Under the pieces are notes generated by a model. The model worked only from the letters and a program-made list of their open reading frames with translations, had not been told where the DNA came from and ran no database searches. 64,000 nucleotides of DNA from Cytobacillus gottheilii (GTDB lineage Bacteria > Bacillota > Bacilli > Bacillales > Cytobacillaceae). A program made the translations under genes and the position numbers. Positions 1 through 10,296 of this stretch are shown here, piece by piece. Numbering within the stretch: position 1 is the first letter of the stretch; every line of letters starts with the position of its first letter. The stretch is from NCBI RefSeq assembly GCF_001636345.1, contig NZ_KV440945.1, positions 1,899,631-1,963,630 of the forward strand. Reading direction: 5' to 3'.

Positions 1-1
1 T

Positions 2-1186
2 AAAATTGGAACAACATTAGCAATGAATTCAAGAGAATCTTTGTCACCGGCACTTGCTGAGGTATGGAGGGTTACCTCAGAAGCACATACGGATGTCGGT
101 CAGCTTCCCCTTTCTTTGCTGCCATTCAATAAAACAGAAGAATTTTTGGCGAAGATAGGAGATTTCAGCTATCAGACTGCAGTCAGAGATTTAAATAAAG
201 AACCTTTATCAGACAAAGAATACGATTCACTAAAACAGTTATACACACAAGCAGCCGATGTTCAAAATGATTTACGTGAAGTTCAGCATATGGTACTGGA
301 AAATAATCTGCGCTGGATGGACGTTGAAATGGCATTGGCAGCAGGAGATGAAGCAGGAGATAATACAATCATTGACGGCTTTCAAACGGTTGAAAAGACT
401 GTAGATGGATACGGGGAAACTGATTTTGGCCCTGCATTTGTCAACATGCAGAAGAAGGATGAAAACTTTAAGTACCTAGAGGGTAAAGAAATTACAGAAA
501 ACGCAGCGATCAAAGAAGCTAAGGAATATGCTGGATTAGGCAATGATGTGAATGTAAAAGTGACGGAAAATGGAGATGGCTCTGACTACGGCTTCTTTAG
601 TGTGACACTTCAAGATAAAAAATCAAAACAGGAAGCCAATATGGATATAACCAAAAAAGGCGGATATCCGATCTGGTACCTTATGTCAAGGGAAGTAACA
701 GATCAAAAAATCAGTTTAAATGAAGCAAGCAACAAAGCGGTTGAGTTTTTAAAGAAGAATCAATTTGAAAATCTTGATCTCTTTGAAAGTGCGCAATATG
801 ACAACATGGGTGTTTTCACTTTTGTCTCTACGCAAGATGGTGTGCGTGTATATCCGGATTCCATCAAAATGAAAATGGCTCTTGATAATGGCAAAATCTT
901 AGGCTTCTCTGCTGAAGATTATTTAAAAGCGCATCATGCAAGAGAAATTCCTGATCCAGGGATTACAGTTGATGAAGCCCGAGAAAAGATTAATCCAGCA
1001 GTAGAGGTTATGGAGAACCGGCTGGCAATCATCATCAATGATATAAGCGAAGAAGTACTCTGTTATGAGTTTATGGGTACTTTAGGGGAAGATACGTATC
1101 GAATTTATATTAATGCAGATACAGGCATTGAAGAAAAAGTAGATAAATTAAAGAATGCAGAGCCTGTATATGAAGATGTGGTGTAG
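2..1186 (+). CDS. ypeB: YpeB, spore germination protein (5' end cut off)
   Basis: The reading frame is open to the left edge, so the first in-frame ATG at 23 is internal and the gene is partial. About 394 of the roughly 450 residues of the family are visible. The missing part is the N-terminal membrane anchor. The C-terminal half carries repeated PepSY-like segments (for example EITENAAIKEAKEYAG and ISLNEASNKAVEFLKKN). In Bacillus, YpeB sits in the spore inner membrane and stabilises the cortex-lytic enzyme SleB, whose gene normally lies directly upstream, here outside the window. A strong terminator follows the stop codon. Identity is by sequence character plus the synteny with ypfA, ypfB and cmk. 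Confidence 0.93.
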   Translation, partial: KIGTTLAMNSRESLSPALAEVWRVTSEAHTDVGQLPLSLLPFNKTEEFLAKIGDFSYQTAVRDLNKEPLSDKEYDSLKQLYTQAADVQNDLREVQHMVLENNLRWMDVEMALAAGDEAGDNTIIDGFQTVEKTVDGYGETDFGPAFVNMQKKDENFKYLEGKEITENAAIKEAKEYAGLGNDVNVKVTENGDGSDYGFFSVTLQDKKSKQEANMDITKKGGYPIWYLMSREVTDQKISLNEASNKAVEFLKKNQFENLDLFESAQYDNMGVFTFVSTQDGVRVYPDSIKMKMALDNGKILGFSAEDYLKAHHAREIPDPGITVDEAREKINPAVEVMENRLAIIINDISEEVLCYEFMGTLGEDTYRIYINADTGIEEKVDKLKNAEPVYEDVV

Positions 1187-1216
1187 GAAAAGCGAACTAA
1201 GCTTTTCCTTTTTTTT
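1186..1216 (+). terminator. Terminator of ypeB
   Basis: An 8-bp perfect stem (GGAAAAGC / GCTTTTCC) with a 7-nt loop is followed by eight T residues. It begins at the last base of the ypeB stop codon. Confidence 0.9.
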
Positions 1217-1331
1217 CTATAAACTATATCTTATTTCCTGTGTATTTCGTAAAATGGTCTTGCAACATATATGAGTCACATGTCATAATTAACTGACAAG
1301 TTTATCCTTTCGGACAGGGGAAGTGCGGTAA

Positions 1332-1991
1332 TTGATTAAGATAGGGGACACAATTATATTAGAGACAAAATACTCTGAAAGCGGGGAGAGGTATCAAAGT
1401 AAAGTAATTGATCAGTCAGAACACTATATATACATAGATTATCCAAAAAACATGGAAACACATAAAACGGCCTTCTTATTGGATGGCACACAATTAAAAG
1501 CTTCTTTTGTTGCTGCTGCAGGTGCAGTTTACCTATTTGACAGTGAGGTTGCCGGCAAAGTCAAACGCAATGTTCCGATGATCATGCTTACATATCCTGG
1601 AGATGAACAGCTGATGAAAATTCAGCGCCGGCAATATGTACGAGTTGAAACGGCTGTTGATGCAGCTTTGCATTCGCCTGAGGAGAATTTTCCTCCCTTA
1701 GTTTGTGTTACAGAGGATATTAGTGCAGGGGGAGCCTCTTTTTCAACAAAATCACAAATTCATGTAGAACCAGAAATGAATGTAAACCTATGGCTTGTTC
1801 TCCTTATGCATGGCGGCGAATACCATTATCTAAACTTAAAGAGCAAGATTGTCCGTATTATAAATACGAAGGAGAATAACCGAAAAATCTCAGTTCAGTT
1901 TTCAAACATTACTCCGAATGAACGGCAATTATTATTGCGCTATTGCTTTGATCGTCAGCTTGCCTATAAAAAACGCGGAATTGAAGCATAA
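1332..1991 (+). CDS. ypfA: YpfA/MotI-type PilZ c-di-GMP-binding flagellar brake
   Basis: The protein has 219 residues, close to the usual family length. The N-terminal ~90 residues match a YcgR-like domain, followed by a PilZ domain with both signature elements: RRQYVR at residues 99-104 (RxxxR) and DISAGG at 129-134 (D/NxSxxG). These residues bind cyclic di-GMP. In B. subtilis the homologue (MotI) binds c-di-GMP and disengages the flagellar stator MotA. The start is TTG at 1332, the only in-frame start close to the purine-rich stretch GGACAGGGGAAG. It lies between the ypeB terminator and ypfB, as in B. subtilis. The c-di-GMP binding residues look intact. Confidence 0.9.
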   Translation: MIKIGDTIILETKYSESGERYQSKVIDQSEHYIYIDYPKNMETHKTAFLLDGTQLKASFVAAAGAVYLFDSEVAGKVKRNVPMIMLTYPGDEQLMKIQRRQYVRVETAVDAALHSPEENFPPLVCVTEDISAGGASFSTKSQIHVEPEMNVNLWLVLLMHGGEYHYLNLKSKIVRIINTKENNRKISVQFSNITPNERQLLLRYCFDRQLAYKKRGIEA

Positions 1992-2047
1992 AATAATGAA
2001 AACTTCTCCATACTTGGAATATCAGACAAGTATCGAGAGGTTTTGCT

Positions 2048-2230
2048 ATGAAAACGTTTGAACGTATTCTTTTAAAAATAATCGTTGTGCAGTTTCTTTT
2101 CTTGCTATGTTCTCAGCTTTTTTTCCACAAATGGAATGTGTTTCCTGAAATCAAACAGCTAACTCAATATGAAGGAGTCACAGATCAGAACTTTACTGAA
2201 CTGCTCGAAACCTTTAACTCTAAAAAGTAA
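2048..2230 (+). CDS. ypfB: YpfB, small single-pass membrane protein
   Basis: A 60-residue protein with one hydrophobic segment (about residues 8-25, ILLKIIVVQFLFLLCSQLFF region) and a short charged C-terminal tail. Function is unknown. It sits 56 bp after ypfA and is followed by its own terminator, the same place and size as B. subtilis ypfB. The upstream GAGAGG serves as ribosome-binding site. Identity rests mainly on position, size and topology. Confidence 0.75.
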   Translation: MKTFERILLKIIVVQFLFLLCSQLFFHKWNVFPEIKQLTQYEGVTDQNFTELLETFNSKK

Positions 2231-2253
2231 GCAGATTTTTGCTTGCTTTTTTT
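2226..2253 (+). terminator. Terminator of ypfB
   Basis: An 8-bp stem (AGTAAGCA / TGCTTGCT, one G-T wobble) overlaps the end of ypfB and runs into a stretch of seven T residues. Confidence 0.8.
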
Positions 2254-2438
2254 ATATTTTTAGCAAGGTTTTGATTTTTTTGGAAATGATATCTGCACAC
2301 CTTTAACAAATAGAAAAATAAGTCATATTTTTAAAATAGGGAATGCTACATTTTGAGAGATTATCACACGAAATGAACACCGATTCTCTTATTTCTGTGT
2401 TAAAATAAATTCGATATTATTGTTTTACAGGAGGAACT

Positions 2439-3107
2439 ATGAAGAAAATCTCAATAGCTATTGATGGTCCTGCTGCTGCAGGTAAAAGTACAGTAGCAAA
2501 GATCGTTGCTGAAAAACTATCTTACATATATATAGATACAGGTGCCATGTATAGAGCGCTCACATATAAAGCGATCCAAAATCACGTGAATCTGGAAAAT
2601 GAGCAGGAATTACTTGCTGTCCTGCAAAAAACGAGTATAGAGCTTATGCCTGGTGAAGAGGGACAAATTATTATTCTTGATGGTGAAAACGTTACAAATG
2701 ATATCCGTTCAGCTCAAGTCACGAATTCGGTATCAGCTGTAGCAAAACACCGTGCCATTCGGGCAGAGATGGTTGCCAGACAGCAGGAATTTGGGGCTGA
2801 AGGCGGAGTTGTGATGGATGGCAGGGATATCGGCACACATGTATTGCCAAATGCTGAGGTAAAAGTTTTTCTTCTTGCATCTGTAGATGAGCGGGCTGCA
2901 AGGCGTCATGCTGAAAATCAATCGAAGGGATTCCCAACGGACCTAGAACAGCTAAAGAAAGAAATTGCAACAAGGGACAAGCTGGATTCCGAGCGGGAAG
3001 TTGCACCATTGAGGAAGGCAGAAGACGCTGAAGAAATCGACACTACATCTATGTCTATTGGGGAAGTAGCAGATCGTATTTTAGCTTTAGCTGCTGAAAG
3101 GAATTAA
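2439..3107 (+). CDS. cmk: Cytidylate kinase
   Basis: Phosphorylates CMP and dCMP to the diphosphates using ATP. The protein has 222 residues. The P-loop GPAAAGKST lies at residues 10-18, followed by the nucleotide-binding IDTGAMYRA motif and the DGRDIGT motif typical of CMP kinases. A clear AGGAGG site precedes the ATG. It ends 4 bp before plsC, so the two are probably co-transcribed. Cytoplasmic enzyme of pyrimidine salvage, essential or nearly so in Bacillus. Confidence 0.97.
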   Translation: MKKISIAIDGPAAAGKSTVAKIVAEKLSYIYIDTGAMYRALTYKAIQNHVNLENEQELLAVLQKTSIELMPGEEGQIIILDGENVTNDIRSAQVTNSVSAVAKHRAIRAEMVARQQEFGAEGGVVMDGRDIGTHVLPNAEVKVFLLASVDERAARRHAENQSKGFPTDLEQLKKEIATRDKLDSEREVAPLRKAEDAEEIDTTSMSIGEVADRILALAAERN

Positions 3108-3111
3108 TGAT

Positions 3112-3693
3112 ATGACATTATATGGATTTGCAAGGTCTGCTGTAAATGCAGTATTAAAACCGATCTACCGTTATGAAGTGATCGGGAGAGAAAATTTCCC
3201 AAAAGAAGGCGGCGTTTTGCTCTGTGCCAACCATATAGATAATTTGGATCCGCCTGTAGTAGGAATTACGGCGCCACGCCCCGTATACTTTATGGCAAAA
3301 GAAGAGCTGTTCAATGTGCCCGTGCTGGGGAAGCTGCTGCCTAAAATTCATGCCTTTCCGGTTAAAAGGGGAATGAGTGACCGGGAAGCCTTAAGAAATG
3401 GTCTCAAAATTATTAAAGAGGGCAATGTTTTAGGTCTGTTTCCAGAGGGAACTAGAAGTAAAAATGGTGAGCTGGGAAAAGGTTTGGCAGGAGCTGGATT
3501 TTTTGCTCTCCGCTCAAGTGCAGAAGTCGTTCCATGTGCTATAATTGGCCCGTATAAACCCTTTAGAAAAATTAAAGTTGTTTATGGTAAGCCAATCAAC
3601 ATCCAGGAATTGCGCGATAGAAAGGCATCTGCAGAAGAAACGACGGATATGATTATGAATGAAATTCGCACTCTGATCAATGCTTATCAATAA
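3112..3693 (+). CDS. plsC: 1-acylglycerol-3-phosphate acyltransferase
   Basis: A 193-residue PlsC-family acyltransferase that would convert lysophosphatidate to phosphatidate at the membrane. The catalytic HX4D box is present (NHIDNLD, His41 to Asp46), as is the substrate-binding FPEGTR box at 110-115. It is 4 bp behind cmk. In B. subtilis itself the cmk-rpsA interval lacks this gene and plsC lies elsewhere, whereas a cmk-plsC arrangement is, to my knowledge, common in other Bacillaceae. The product could alternatively be a second, specialised acyltransferase. Confidence 0.88.
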   Translation: MTLYGFARSAVNAVLKPIYRYEVIGRENFPKEGGVLLCANHIDNLDPPVVGITAPRPVYFMAKEELFNVPVLGKLLPKIHAFPVKRGMSDREALRNGLKIIKEGNVLGLFPEGTRSKNGELGKGLAGAGFFALRSSAEVVPCAIIGPYKPFRKIKVVYGKPINIQELRDRKASAEETTDMIMNEIRTLINAYQ

Positions 3694-3975
3694 GTCTTCT
3701 TGCTTGACAAAAACAGCCATTTGTAAGAAGTTTAATAAAAGGCGTTTTTTGTATTGCATTTAAATACAATGTTTTCTGAAAATAGTCTTTAATCATATTT
3801 TAGGCTATAGCTGCAGTAGCTGTGCAGTGATTAATCGCTGCATTGAGTATACGGCACAAACTAAGCAGTGCGTGTCATAAGATCATAACCATTTTGCTTC
3901 AATTTACAATTAAATGTTGCGGATGGATTTCCAGCATAAAATCTGAAGCAGCCATTGGATTAAGGAGGATTACAT
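3694..3975 (+). other. 282-bp leader region before rpsA
   Basis: No open reading frame is supported here. A weak hairpin with a T-run (AAAAAC.GCC / GGCGTTTTTT, about 3708-3750) may end plsC. A short inverted repeat TTGTATT / AATACAA lies at about 3749-3769. The remaining 200 bp are probably the promoter and 5' leader of rpsA. Confidence 0.4.
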
Positions 3976-5115
3976 ATGTCAGAAGAAATGAATGATGTAG
4001 AAGTGAAAACCTTTGAAGTTGGAGAAAAAGTTACTGGCCAAGTGACAAAAGTTGAGGAAAAACAAGTAATTGTGCATATTGCAGACAGCAAGCTGGACGG
4101 GATTATCCCAATCAGCGAGCTTTCAAGCCTGCATATCGAAAAAGCAAGTGATGCTGTAGCTGAAGGTGAAGAACTTGAGCTAGAAGTATTAAAAGTTGAA
4201 GAAGAAGCGTTAATTTTATCAAAAAGAAAAGTAGACGCAGAAAAATCCTGGGAAGACCTTGAAAAAAGATACAATGATGGTGAAGTTTTCGAAGCAGAAA
4301 TTAAGGATGTTGTAAAAGGCGGTCTTGTCGTTGATCTAGGCGTACGAGGCTTTGTACCGGCTTCTTTAGTTGAAGCATTCTTTGTTGAAGATTTCTCTGA
4401 TTATAAAGGCAAGACAATGACTTTTAAAATTGTTGAGCTGGATAAAGAAAAAAATCGTTTGATTTTATCTCACAAAGCAGTTGTTGAAGAAGAAAAAGGA
4501 AAGCAAAAAAACGAATTGCTTGACTCTTTAAAAGCTGGTGAAGTGCTGGATGGTACTGTACAAAGAATTACAGACTTCGGTGCATTTGTTGATATCGGCG
4601 GGGTTGACGGTTTAGTTCATATTTCTCAGCTTTCCTATGAACATGTTGAGAAGCCATCTGATGTAGTGGCAGAGGGCCAGCAAGTAAAAGTAAAAGTGCT
4701 TAGTGTTGATCGCGACAATGAGCGGATTTCTCTTTCTATTAAAGAAACACTTCCTGGACCATGGGATCAAATCGGCGAAAAAGCGCCTAAAGGCACTGTT
4801 TTAGACGGAACTGTTAGAAGACTTGTTTCTTATGGTGCATTTGTTGAAGTATTCCCTGGTGTTGAAGGGCTTGTTCATATCTCTCAAATAGCTCACAAAC
4901 ATATCGGCACTCCACATGAAGTGCTGAAAGAAGGCGAACAAGTAAAAGTAAAAGTACTTGAAGCAAATGAAGAGGAGCAAAGATTGTCCTTAAGCATTAA
5001 AGATCTGCTGGAAAAAGAGGAAGAAGTTCCAACAGATTATGAACTGCCAGAAGAATCTAAAGGTTTCCAGCTTGGTGAAATGATTGGCGACCAATTAAAG
5101 AATTTAAATAAATAA
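3976..5115 (+). CDS. rpsA: S1-domain RNA-binding protein (ribosomal protein S1 homologue, YpfD)
   Basis: The 379-residue protein consists of four consecutive S1/OB-fold domains, starting at about residues 17, 103, 190 and 274. The last two are the most canonical ([10 protein letters not shown] and [10 protein letters not shown]). It ends in an acidic tail. Gram-positive short S1 proteins have four domains rather than the six of E. coli and are not essential in B. subtilis. AAGGAGG lies 8 bp upstream of the ATG. The gene is followed after 12 bp by fni. Confidence 0.93.
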   Translation: MSEEMNDVEVKTFEVGEKVTGQVTKVEEKQVIVHIADSKLDGIIPISELSSLHIEKASDAVAEGEELELEVLKVEEEALILSKRKVDAEKSWEDLEKRYNDGEVFEAEIKDVVKGGLVVDLGVRGFVPASLVEAFFVEDFSDYKGKTMTFKIVELDKEKNRLILSHKAVVEEEKGKQKNELLDSLKAGEVLDGTVQRITDFGAFVDIGGVDGLVHISQLSYEHVEKPSDVVAEGQQVKVKVLSVDRDNERISLSIKETLPGPWDQIGEKAPKGTVLDGTVRRLVSYGAFVEVFPGVEGLVHISQIAHKHIGTPHEVLKEGEQVKVKVLEANEEEQRLSLSIKDLLEKEEEVPTDYELPEESKGFQLGEMIGDQLKNLNK

Positions 5116-5124
5116 TGGTGATAA

Positions 5125-6186
<1,062 letters not shown>

Positions 6187-6205
6187 TTGAGATTCATATC
6201 ATATA

Positions 6206-6247
6206 AAAAGCAAGCAGGGATATATACATATCTCTGCTTGCTTTTTT
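6206..6247 (+). terminator. Terminator of fni
   Basis: A long stem (AAAAGCAAGCAG / CTGCTTGCTTTT) with an AT-rich loop and a T-run. The reverse strand also has a T-run, so it could also act on the opposite strand. Confidence 0.9.
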
Positions 6248-6294
6248 GTGTGTGAAAAAAATGAATCTTTGTTATTTGTAAGAACGGATTTGAC

Positions 6295-6602
6295 CTGCCT
6301 GGCTTGTCTTATGCTTGTCGCAGCTGAGCGAGCCGCCTCCGCTTTTCGTATTGTCTAGCTTCAGGCGCTAGGGACTCGAGGTCTTAAGCCAATCCAGTCA
6401 AAAGGTCAAAGAACGACCTTCTGCCTGGCTTGTCTTAAGCTTGTCGTCCCTGAGCAAGCGCCTTCCGCATTTCTTTATTGTCTAGCTCCGGCGGCTAGCT
6501 GCTCGAGGTCATAAGTCAATCCAGTCAAAAGGTCAAAGAACGACCTTCTGCCTGGCTCGCCTTATGCTTGTCGCAGCTGAGCGAGCCGCCTCCGCTTTTC
6601 TG
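6295..6602. repeat. Tandem intergenic repeat, two and a half copies of a ~127-bp unit
   Basis: Unit 1 spans 6295-6420, unit 2 spans 6421-6547 and a truncated unit 3 spans 6548-6602. All begin CTGCCTGGCTYGYCTTA and share blocks such as GCTTGTCG, ATTGTCTAGCT, CTCGAGGTC and CCAGTCAAAAGGTCAAAGAA. The two full units end in GAACGACCTT. The region is GC-richer than its surroundings and has no coding potential. The third copy stops exactly where the ypzI reading frame ends. Sequences of this kind are scattered in Bacillus-group genomes. Confidence 0.9.
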
Positions 6603-6752
6603 TTAATGCTGTGTCTTCATGTTGTCGTTTAGGGCTCTTGCTTCTTTGGGGCTTTGTAATTTTGTTGCTCCAGGATAGTGGAGTGCCTGATCACGATCAG
6701 ATTCTACTCTTCCGCTGTTTTTTAGCTTCTTTTCTTGACGATCTCTTCCCAT
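6603..6752 (-). CDS. ypzI: YpzI-family small protein
   Basis: A 49-residue basic, polar protein reading MGRDRQEKKLKNSGRVESDR at its start. An ideal ribosome-binding site (AGGAGGTG) lies 7 bp before the ATG. It matches the YpzI family in sequence character, and it lies between fni and yphA as in B. subtilis. Function is unknown. Its 3' end abuts the intergenic repeat cluster. It is transcribed away from yphA, so 6753-6857 must hold two divergent promoters. The gene falls below common ORF length cut-offs. Confidence 0.85.
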   Translation of the reverse strand: MGRDRQEKKLKNSGRVESDRDQALHYPGATKLQSPKEARALNDNMKTQH

Positions 6753-6857
6753 AATACACACCTCCTATGTTTAAGATGAAGCTTTCCTGAAAGTTTATAC
6801 TGTAAAGATTAAAATACATAGGATTTAGTCATAATGGTAATGATAGGAGGTGTCGGG

Positions 6858-7466
6858 TTGGACGGAATAATATTTTATTTTACAGCGTGGGGAATTTGGA
6901 TTCTTTCCAGCTTTTTAATAGATAAGAAACAGCGTTATAGGCTAGGGTTTTCAGCATGGATATTGCTGCTCATTATTTTTTCAGGTTATTACTTTTCTAT
7001 TGATGCTGTTTCTGTTTCTTTTTCGGCTATTTTAGTCGTTCTAACCGTTTATTCATTATTGGCTAAATATAAAAACAAAAAGCTTTTTTATTTTTTGGTG
7101 TGCCAGTTAATTGGAGTTTTAGCATATGTTAGTTTTCATTTGTTTGAAATGTTTGATCCTGTATGGGTCATTATGGACAGAGAATGGATGCTTTCTGTCA
7201 TGATGGTGCTTGTATCTTTAATTTTAATGAGAAAAAGATTCGAACGGGTCTTGCTGCTTGCATCAGCTGGCATACATGGAGAAATGGTTAATGGAATTAT
7301 TTTTCATTCATTTTCTTTTCCCTATACAATAGGGTCTTTTGTTTATTTAGATGTTCTGGCAATGGCTGCTCTGATCCTGCTTTTATGGAATGGAGTAGAA
7401 TATATAACTGCCTATTTAGGGTCTTACTTTAACCAGCTTGAAAAAGAGAGGGGAAAACCATCATGA
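6858..7466 (+). CDS. yphA: YphA, multi-pass membrane protein
   Basis: About 202 residues with roughly six predicted transmembrane stretches and little else. Function is unknown. The start chosen is TTG at 6858, because AGGAGGTG ends 6 bp before it; an in-frame ATG at 6834 has no such site. The stop overlaps the start of the YIEGIA gene in an ATGA junction, so the two are translationally coupled. Position and size agree with B. subtilis yphA. Confidence 0.8.
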   Translation: MDGIIFYFTAWGIWILSSFLIDKKQRYRLGFSAWILLLIIFSGYYFSIDAVSVSFSAILVVLTVYSLLAKYKNKKLFYFLVCQLIGVLAYVSFHLFEMFDPVWVIMDREWMLSVMMVLVSLILMRKRFERVLLLASAGIHGEMVNGIIFHSFSFPYTIGSFVYLDVLAMAALILLLWNGVEYITAYLGSYFNQLEKERGKPS

Positions 7467-8350
7467 GTGAATATACATATCCCATTTTGTTTGGTTTGAT
7501 TATTGGAACTGCAACAAGAATGTACATGCTGCGTACAGATTATCGGCAATACCCTACCTATCTGCATGGCAAAATTATTCATGTAGCACTTGGGTTTATC
7601 GCAGCGGGACTTGGGACAGTAGCAATCCCTTCAATCATGGAAGAGGATTTTACGGCCATTACGTTTTTAACGTTAGCAGCCTCTCAATTTCGTGAGGTTC
7701 GCAATATGGAAAGAAACACCTTAACTGAGCTGGACAGCTACGAAATGGTGCCAAGAGGCAAGACGTATATTGAAGGAATCGCCATTGCGTTTGAGAGCAG
7801 AAATTATCTTGTCATCTTTACATCACTAGTAAGTACACTAATCTATTTATTAATAAATGTATGGGCTGCCCTGATCGCTGCAATTATTTGTGTCTTGATC
7901 GCTAAAGTGCTTATGTCCGGCGGGCGTTTAAAGGATATTGTTGAGATAGAATATGTAGAGCCTCGTTTTGATGGTCCTGGTCTTTACGTTGACAATATTT
8001 ATATTATGAATATCGGTCTTCCTCAGCGGCAAGAAGAAGTACTGCGGTATGGAATGGGCTTCATTTTAAAGCCAAAAAACTTTAATTCCAGATCAACAAT
8101 TGCAAACCTTGGCCAGCGTCAAGCGATTTTACATGATGTTTCAACTGCTCTTGGTGTTTATAGAGATTCGGGCACACCAGCGCTCGTTCCGCTTGCTAAG
8201 CGAGATTTGGATGATGGTCGTGTTGGGGTGTTCGTTCTGCCGCAGGAAAAGGATATAAAACGGGCAATTAAAATAATTGGAGCTGTTCCAACCCTTGAAA
8301 ATGCGATTAGGATGCCAAGCGAACGTCATGTAGAAGGCGAGGGGAAATAA
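7463..8350 (+). CDS. YIEGIA-family membrane protein
   Basis: A 295-residue protein containing the signature YIEGIA at about residue 107. The N-terminal ~160 residues hold several hydrophobic helices; the C-terminal part (from about 165) is soluble. The family is restricted to spore-forming Firmicutes and is unassigned in function, with a presumed role in spore membrane or envelope. B. subtilis has yphB/seaA at this position; I did not transfer the symbol because I cannot verify orthology here. It is coupled to yphA and followed after 3 bp by its small partner. Confidence 0.82.
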   Translation: MSEYTYPILFGLIIGTATRMYMLRTDYRQYPTYLHGKIIHVALGFIAAGLGTVAIPSIMEEDFTAITFLTLAASQFREVRNMERNTLTELDSYEMVPRGKTYIEGIAIAFESRNYLVIFTSLVSTLIYLLINVWAALIAAIICVLIAKVLMSGGRLKDIVEIEYVEPRFDGPGLYVDNIYIMNIGLPQRQEEVLRYGMGFILKPKNFNSRSTIANLGQRQAILHDVSTALGVYRDSGTPALVPLAKRDLDDGRVGVFVLPQEKDIKRAIKIIGAVPTLENAIRMPSERHVEGEGK

Positions 8351-8353
8351 AGA

Positions 8354-8539
8354 ATGGTTTTAGAAAAATATATATTGGCAGCCATTACAACCAATTCTTC
8401 CAAAATACCTGGCGGAACTGCTGTTTTTTATTGTGACAGCAAACAGGAAATGGAAACGATCGCAGCAAATCTGGAAGCGATATTAGATGGTATCGCCCAT
8501 ATGTTAACAGAGGAATTATATGTTATTGTTAAGCACTAA
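8354..8539 (+). CDS. Capping complex subunit for YIEGIA
   Basis: A 61-residue protein (starting MVLEKYILAAITTNSSKIPG) immediately behind the YIEGIA gene. Annotation pipelines name this small family as the capping complex subunit for YIEGIA; its biochemical role has not, to my knowledge, been established. It has no signal peptide or transmembrane helix. Three-gene operon yphA-YIEGIA-cap, ended by the hairpin at 8624. Confidence 0.8.
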   Translation: MVLEKYILAAITTNSSKIPGGTAVFYCDSKQEMETIAANLEAILDGIAHMLTEELYVIVKH

Positions 8540-8623
8540 TCATATAAATTGCAGAAGAGTATAGCTCAAAACTTATCCAAATGTTGCCTCTATGAAGAAG
8601 CTCTGATAAAATAATGAAGTTAG

Positions 8624-8653
8624 ACCCTTCTTTTTCATAGAAGGGTTATTTTT
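8624..8653 (+). terminator. Terminator of the yphA-YIEGIA operon
   Basis: Stem ACCCTTCT / AGAAGGGT with a 7-nt loop, then TATTTTT. Confidence 0.85.
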
Positions 8654-8863
8654 GAGATATGAATGATTTTCATTGTTTATTACAGAATAACTCGTCATAT
8701 TGCTCTTAAATAGAACATGCTGATTGGCAAGCCTGAAAGGCGAAGCCAGAGGCTTAGTTGCACTTATACCTTATTCCAAATTAGCAACTGCGTCGAATGA
8801 TCTCCAGCGCTGATAACCTATACGATTTTAAAGTATAAATAAAAACCTTGAAGGGGTGATGTT
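8654..8863 (+). promoter_or_regulatory. Structured leader upstream of der
   Basis: The 210 bp before der contain no gene. A nested hairpin lies at 8727-8761: outer arms GCAAGCCT and AGGCTTAGTTGC, with GGC/GCC inside. Its 3' arm AGTTGC (8756-8761) could instead pair with GCAACT at 8784-8789. Two mutually exclusive folds are the layout of a regulated leader, but there is no T-run behind either, and no known riboswitch class is recognisable. Confidence 0.3.
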
Positions 8864-10174
8864 ATGGCAAAACCAGTAGTGGCTATTGTCGGACGTCCGA
8901 ATGTTGGTAAATCAACTATTTTTAACAGAATTGTAGGAGAAAGAATATCCATTGTCGAAGATATTCCCGGTGTAACGAGGGATCGTATATACAGCTCTGC
9001 AGAATGGCTTACACATGATTTTAATATTATCGATACTGGCGGTATTGATATAGGGGACGAGCCTTTCTTAGAGCAAATTAGACAGCAGGCAGAGATTGCC
9101 ATAGAAGAAGCAGACGTTATCGTCTTTCTTGTTAACGGCCGTGAAGGTGTTACTAGTGCGGACGAAGAAGTTGCCAAAATCTTATATAAGGCAAAGAAAC
9201 CTGTTGTGCTTGGTGTGAATAAAATTGATAATCCTGAAATGCGTGACCAGATTTATGACTTTTACGCATTAGGCTTTGGAGAACCTTTCCCAATATCCGG
9301 CTCACATGGACTTGGTTTAGGAGACCTTTTGGATGAGGCTGCTAAGCATTTTCCAAAACATGGCGGAAATGAATATGCTGATGATGTCATTAAATTCTCT
9401 TTAATCGGCAGACCTAATGTCGGCAAATCGTCTTTAGTAAATGCCATTTTAGGAGAAGATCGTGTAATCGTCAGTAATGTGGCAGGAACAACGAGAGATG
9501 CAATTGACTCCCAGCTGACTTACAACGGTGAGAAATATGTAATCATTGATACAGCTGGCATGAGGAAAAAAGGAAAGGTCTACGAAACAACTGAAAAATA
9601 CAGTGTTTTAAGAGCCCTTCGTGCAATTGAACGTTCTGACGTTGTTCTTGTTGTAATAGACGGAGAAGAAGGAATAATCGAACAGGATAAACGTATTGCA
9701 GGGTATGCACATGAAGCAGGCCGTGCAGTGGTAATCGTTGTGAATAAATGGGATGCTGTTGAAAAAGATGAAAAAACGATGAAAGCGTTCGAAACGAATA
9801 TTCGAGAGCACTTTTTGTTCCTCGACTATGCACCAATTGTCTTTTTATCTGCTATAACGAAAAAACGGATTCATACTCTGATCCCTATGATTAATACTGC
9901 CAGTGAAAATCATGCATTGCGTGTTGAAACGAGCATACTGAATGATGTGATTATGGATGCGGTTGCTATGAACCCAACTCCAACAGATAAAGGAAAACGA
10001 CTGCGCATTTACTTTGCAACACAAGTAGCAGTTAAACCGCCTACTTTTGTTATTTTCGTAAATGATCCTGAACTCATGCATTTCTCTTACGAACGCTTCT
10101 TAGAAAATCGAATCAGAGATGCTTTTGGCTTTGAAGGCACACCGATTAAGATTTTTTCTCGCGAAAGAAAATAA
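8864..10174 (+). CDS. der: GTPase Der, ribosome assembly
   Basis: 436 residues, the family's usual length. Two tandem GTPase domains, each with GRPNVGKS P-loops near residues 10 and 183, DTGG and DTAG switch motifs, and NKxD motifs (NKID, NKWD), followed by a C-terminal KH-like domain. Der acts in 50S subunit maturation in the cytoplasm and is essential in B. subtilis. AAGGGGTGAT precedes the ATG. gpsA follows after 122 bp. Confidence 0.98.
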   Translation: MAKPVVAIVGRPNVGKSTIFNRIVGERISIVEDIPGVTRDRIYSSAEWLTHDFNIIDTGGIDIGDEPFLEQIRQQAEIAIEEADVIVFLVNGREGVTSADEEVAKILYKAKKPVVLGVNKIDNPEMRDQIYDFYALGFGEPFPISGSHGLGLGDLLDEAAKHFPKHGGNEYADDVIKFSLIGRPNVGKSSLVNAILGEDRVIVSNVAGTTRDAIDSQLTYNGEKYVIIDTAGMRKKGKVYETTEKYSVLRALRAIERSDVVLVVIDGEEGIIEQDKRIAGYAHEAGRAVVIVVNKWDAVEKDEKTMKAFETNIREHFLFLDYAPIVFLSAITKKRIHTLIPMINTASENHALRVETSILNDVIMDAVAMNPTPTDKGKRLRIYFATQVAVKPPTFVIFVNDPELMHFSYERFLENRIRDAFGFEGTPIKIFSRERK

Positions 10175-10296
10175 AATCAATAAAAGCACTGTACATTAGG
10201 ACAGGTTTTATAGATACAAATCTGTGATAAAGGCTCTGTAAGGCGATTAGCCTAAATCCTTGAAGCAGGACAATAAGTTAAAAAGCGGTGATGATA

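Noticed and set aside
23..25. ATG at 23 as the start of ypeB
   Set aside because: The frame is open to the window edge and the protein lacks the usual membrane anchor; the gene is cut, not short.
6295..6602. CRISPR array
   Set aside because: Repeats are ~127 bp, contiguous and diverged, with no unique spacers.
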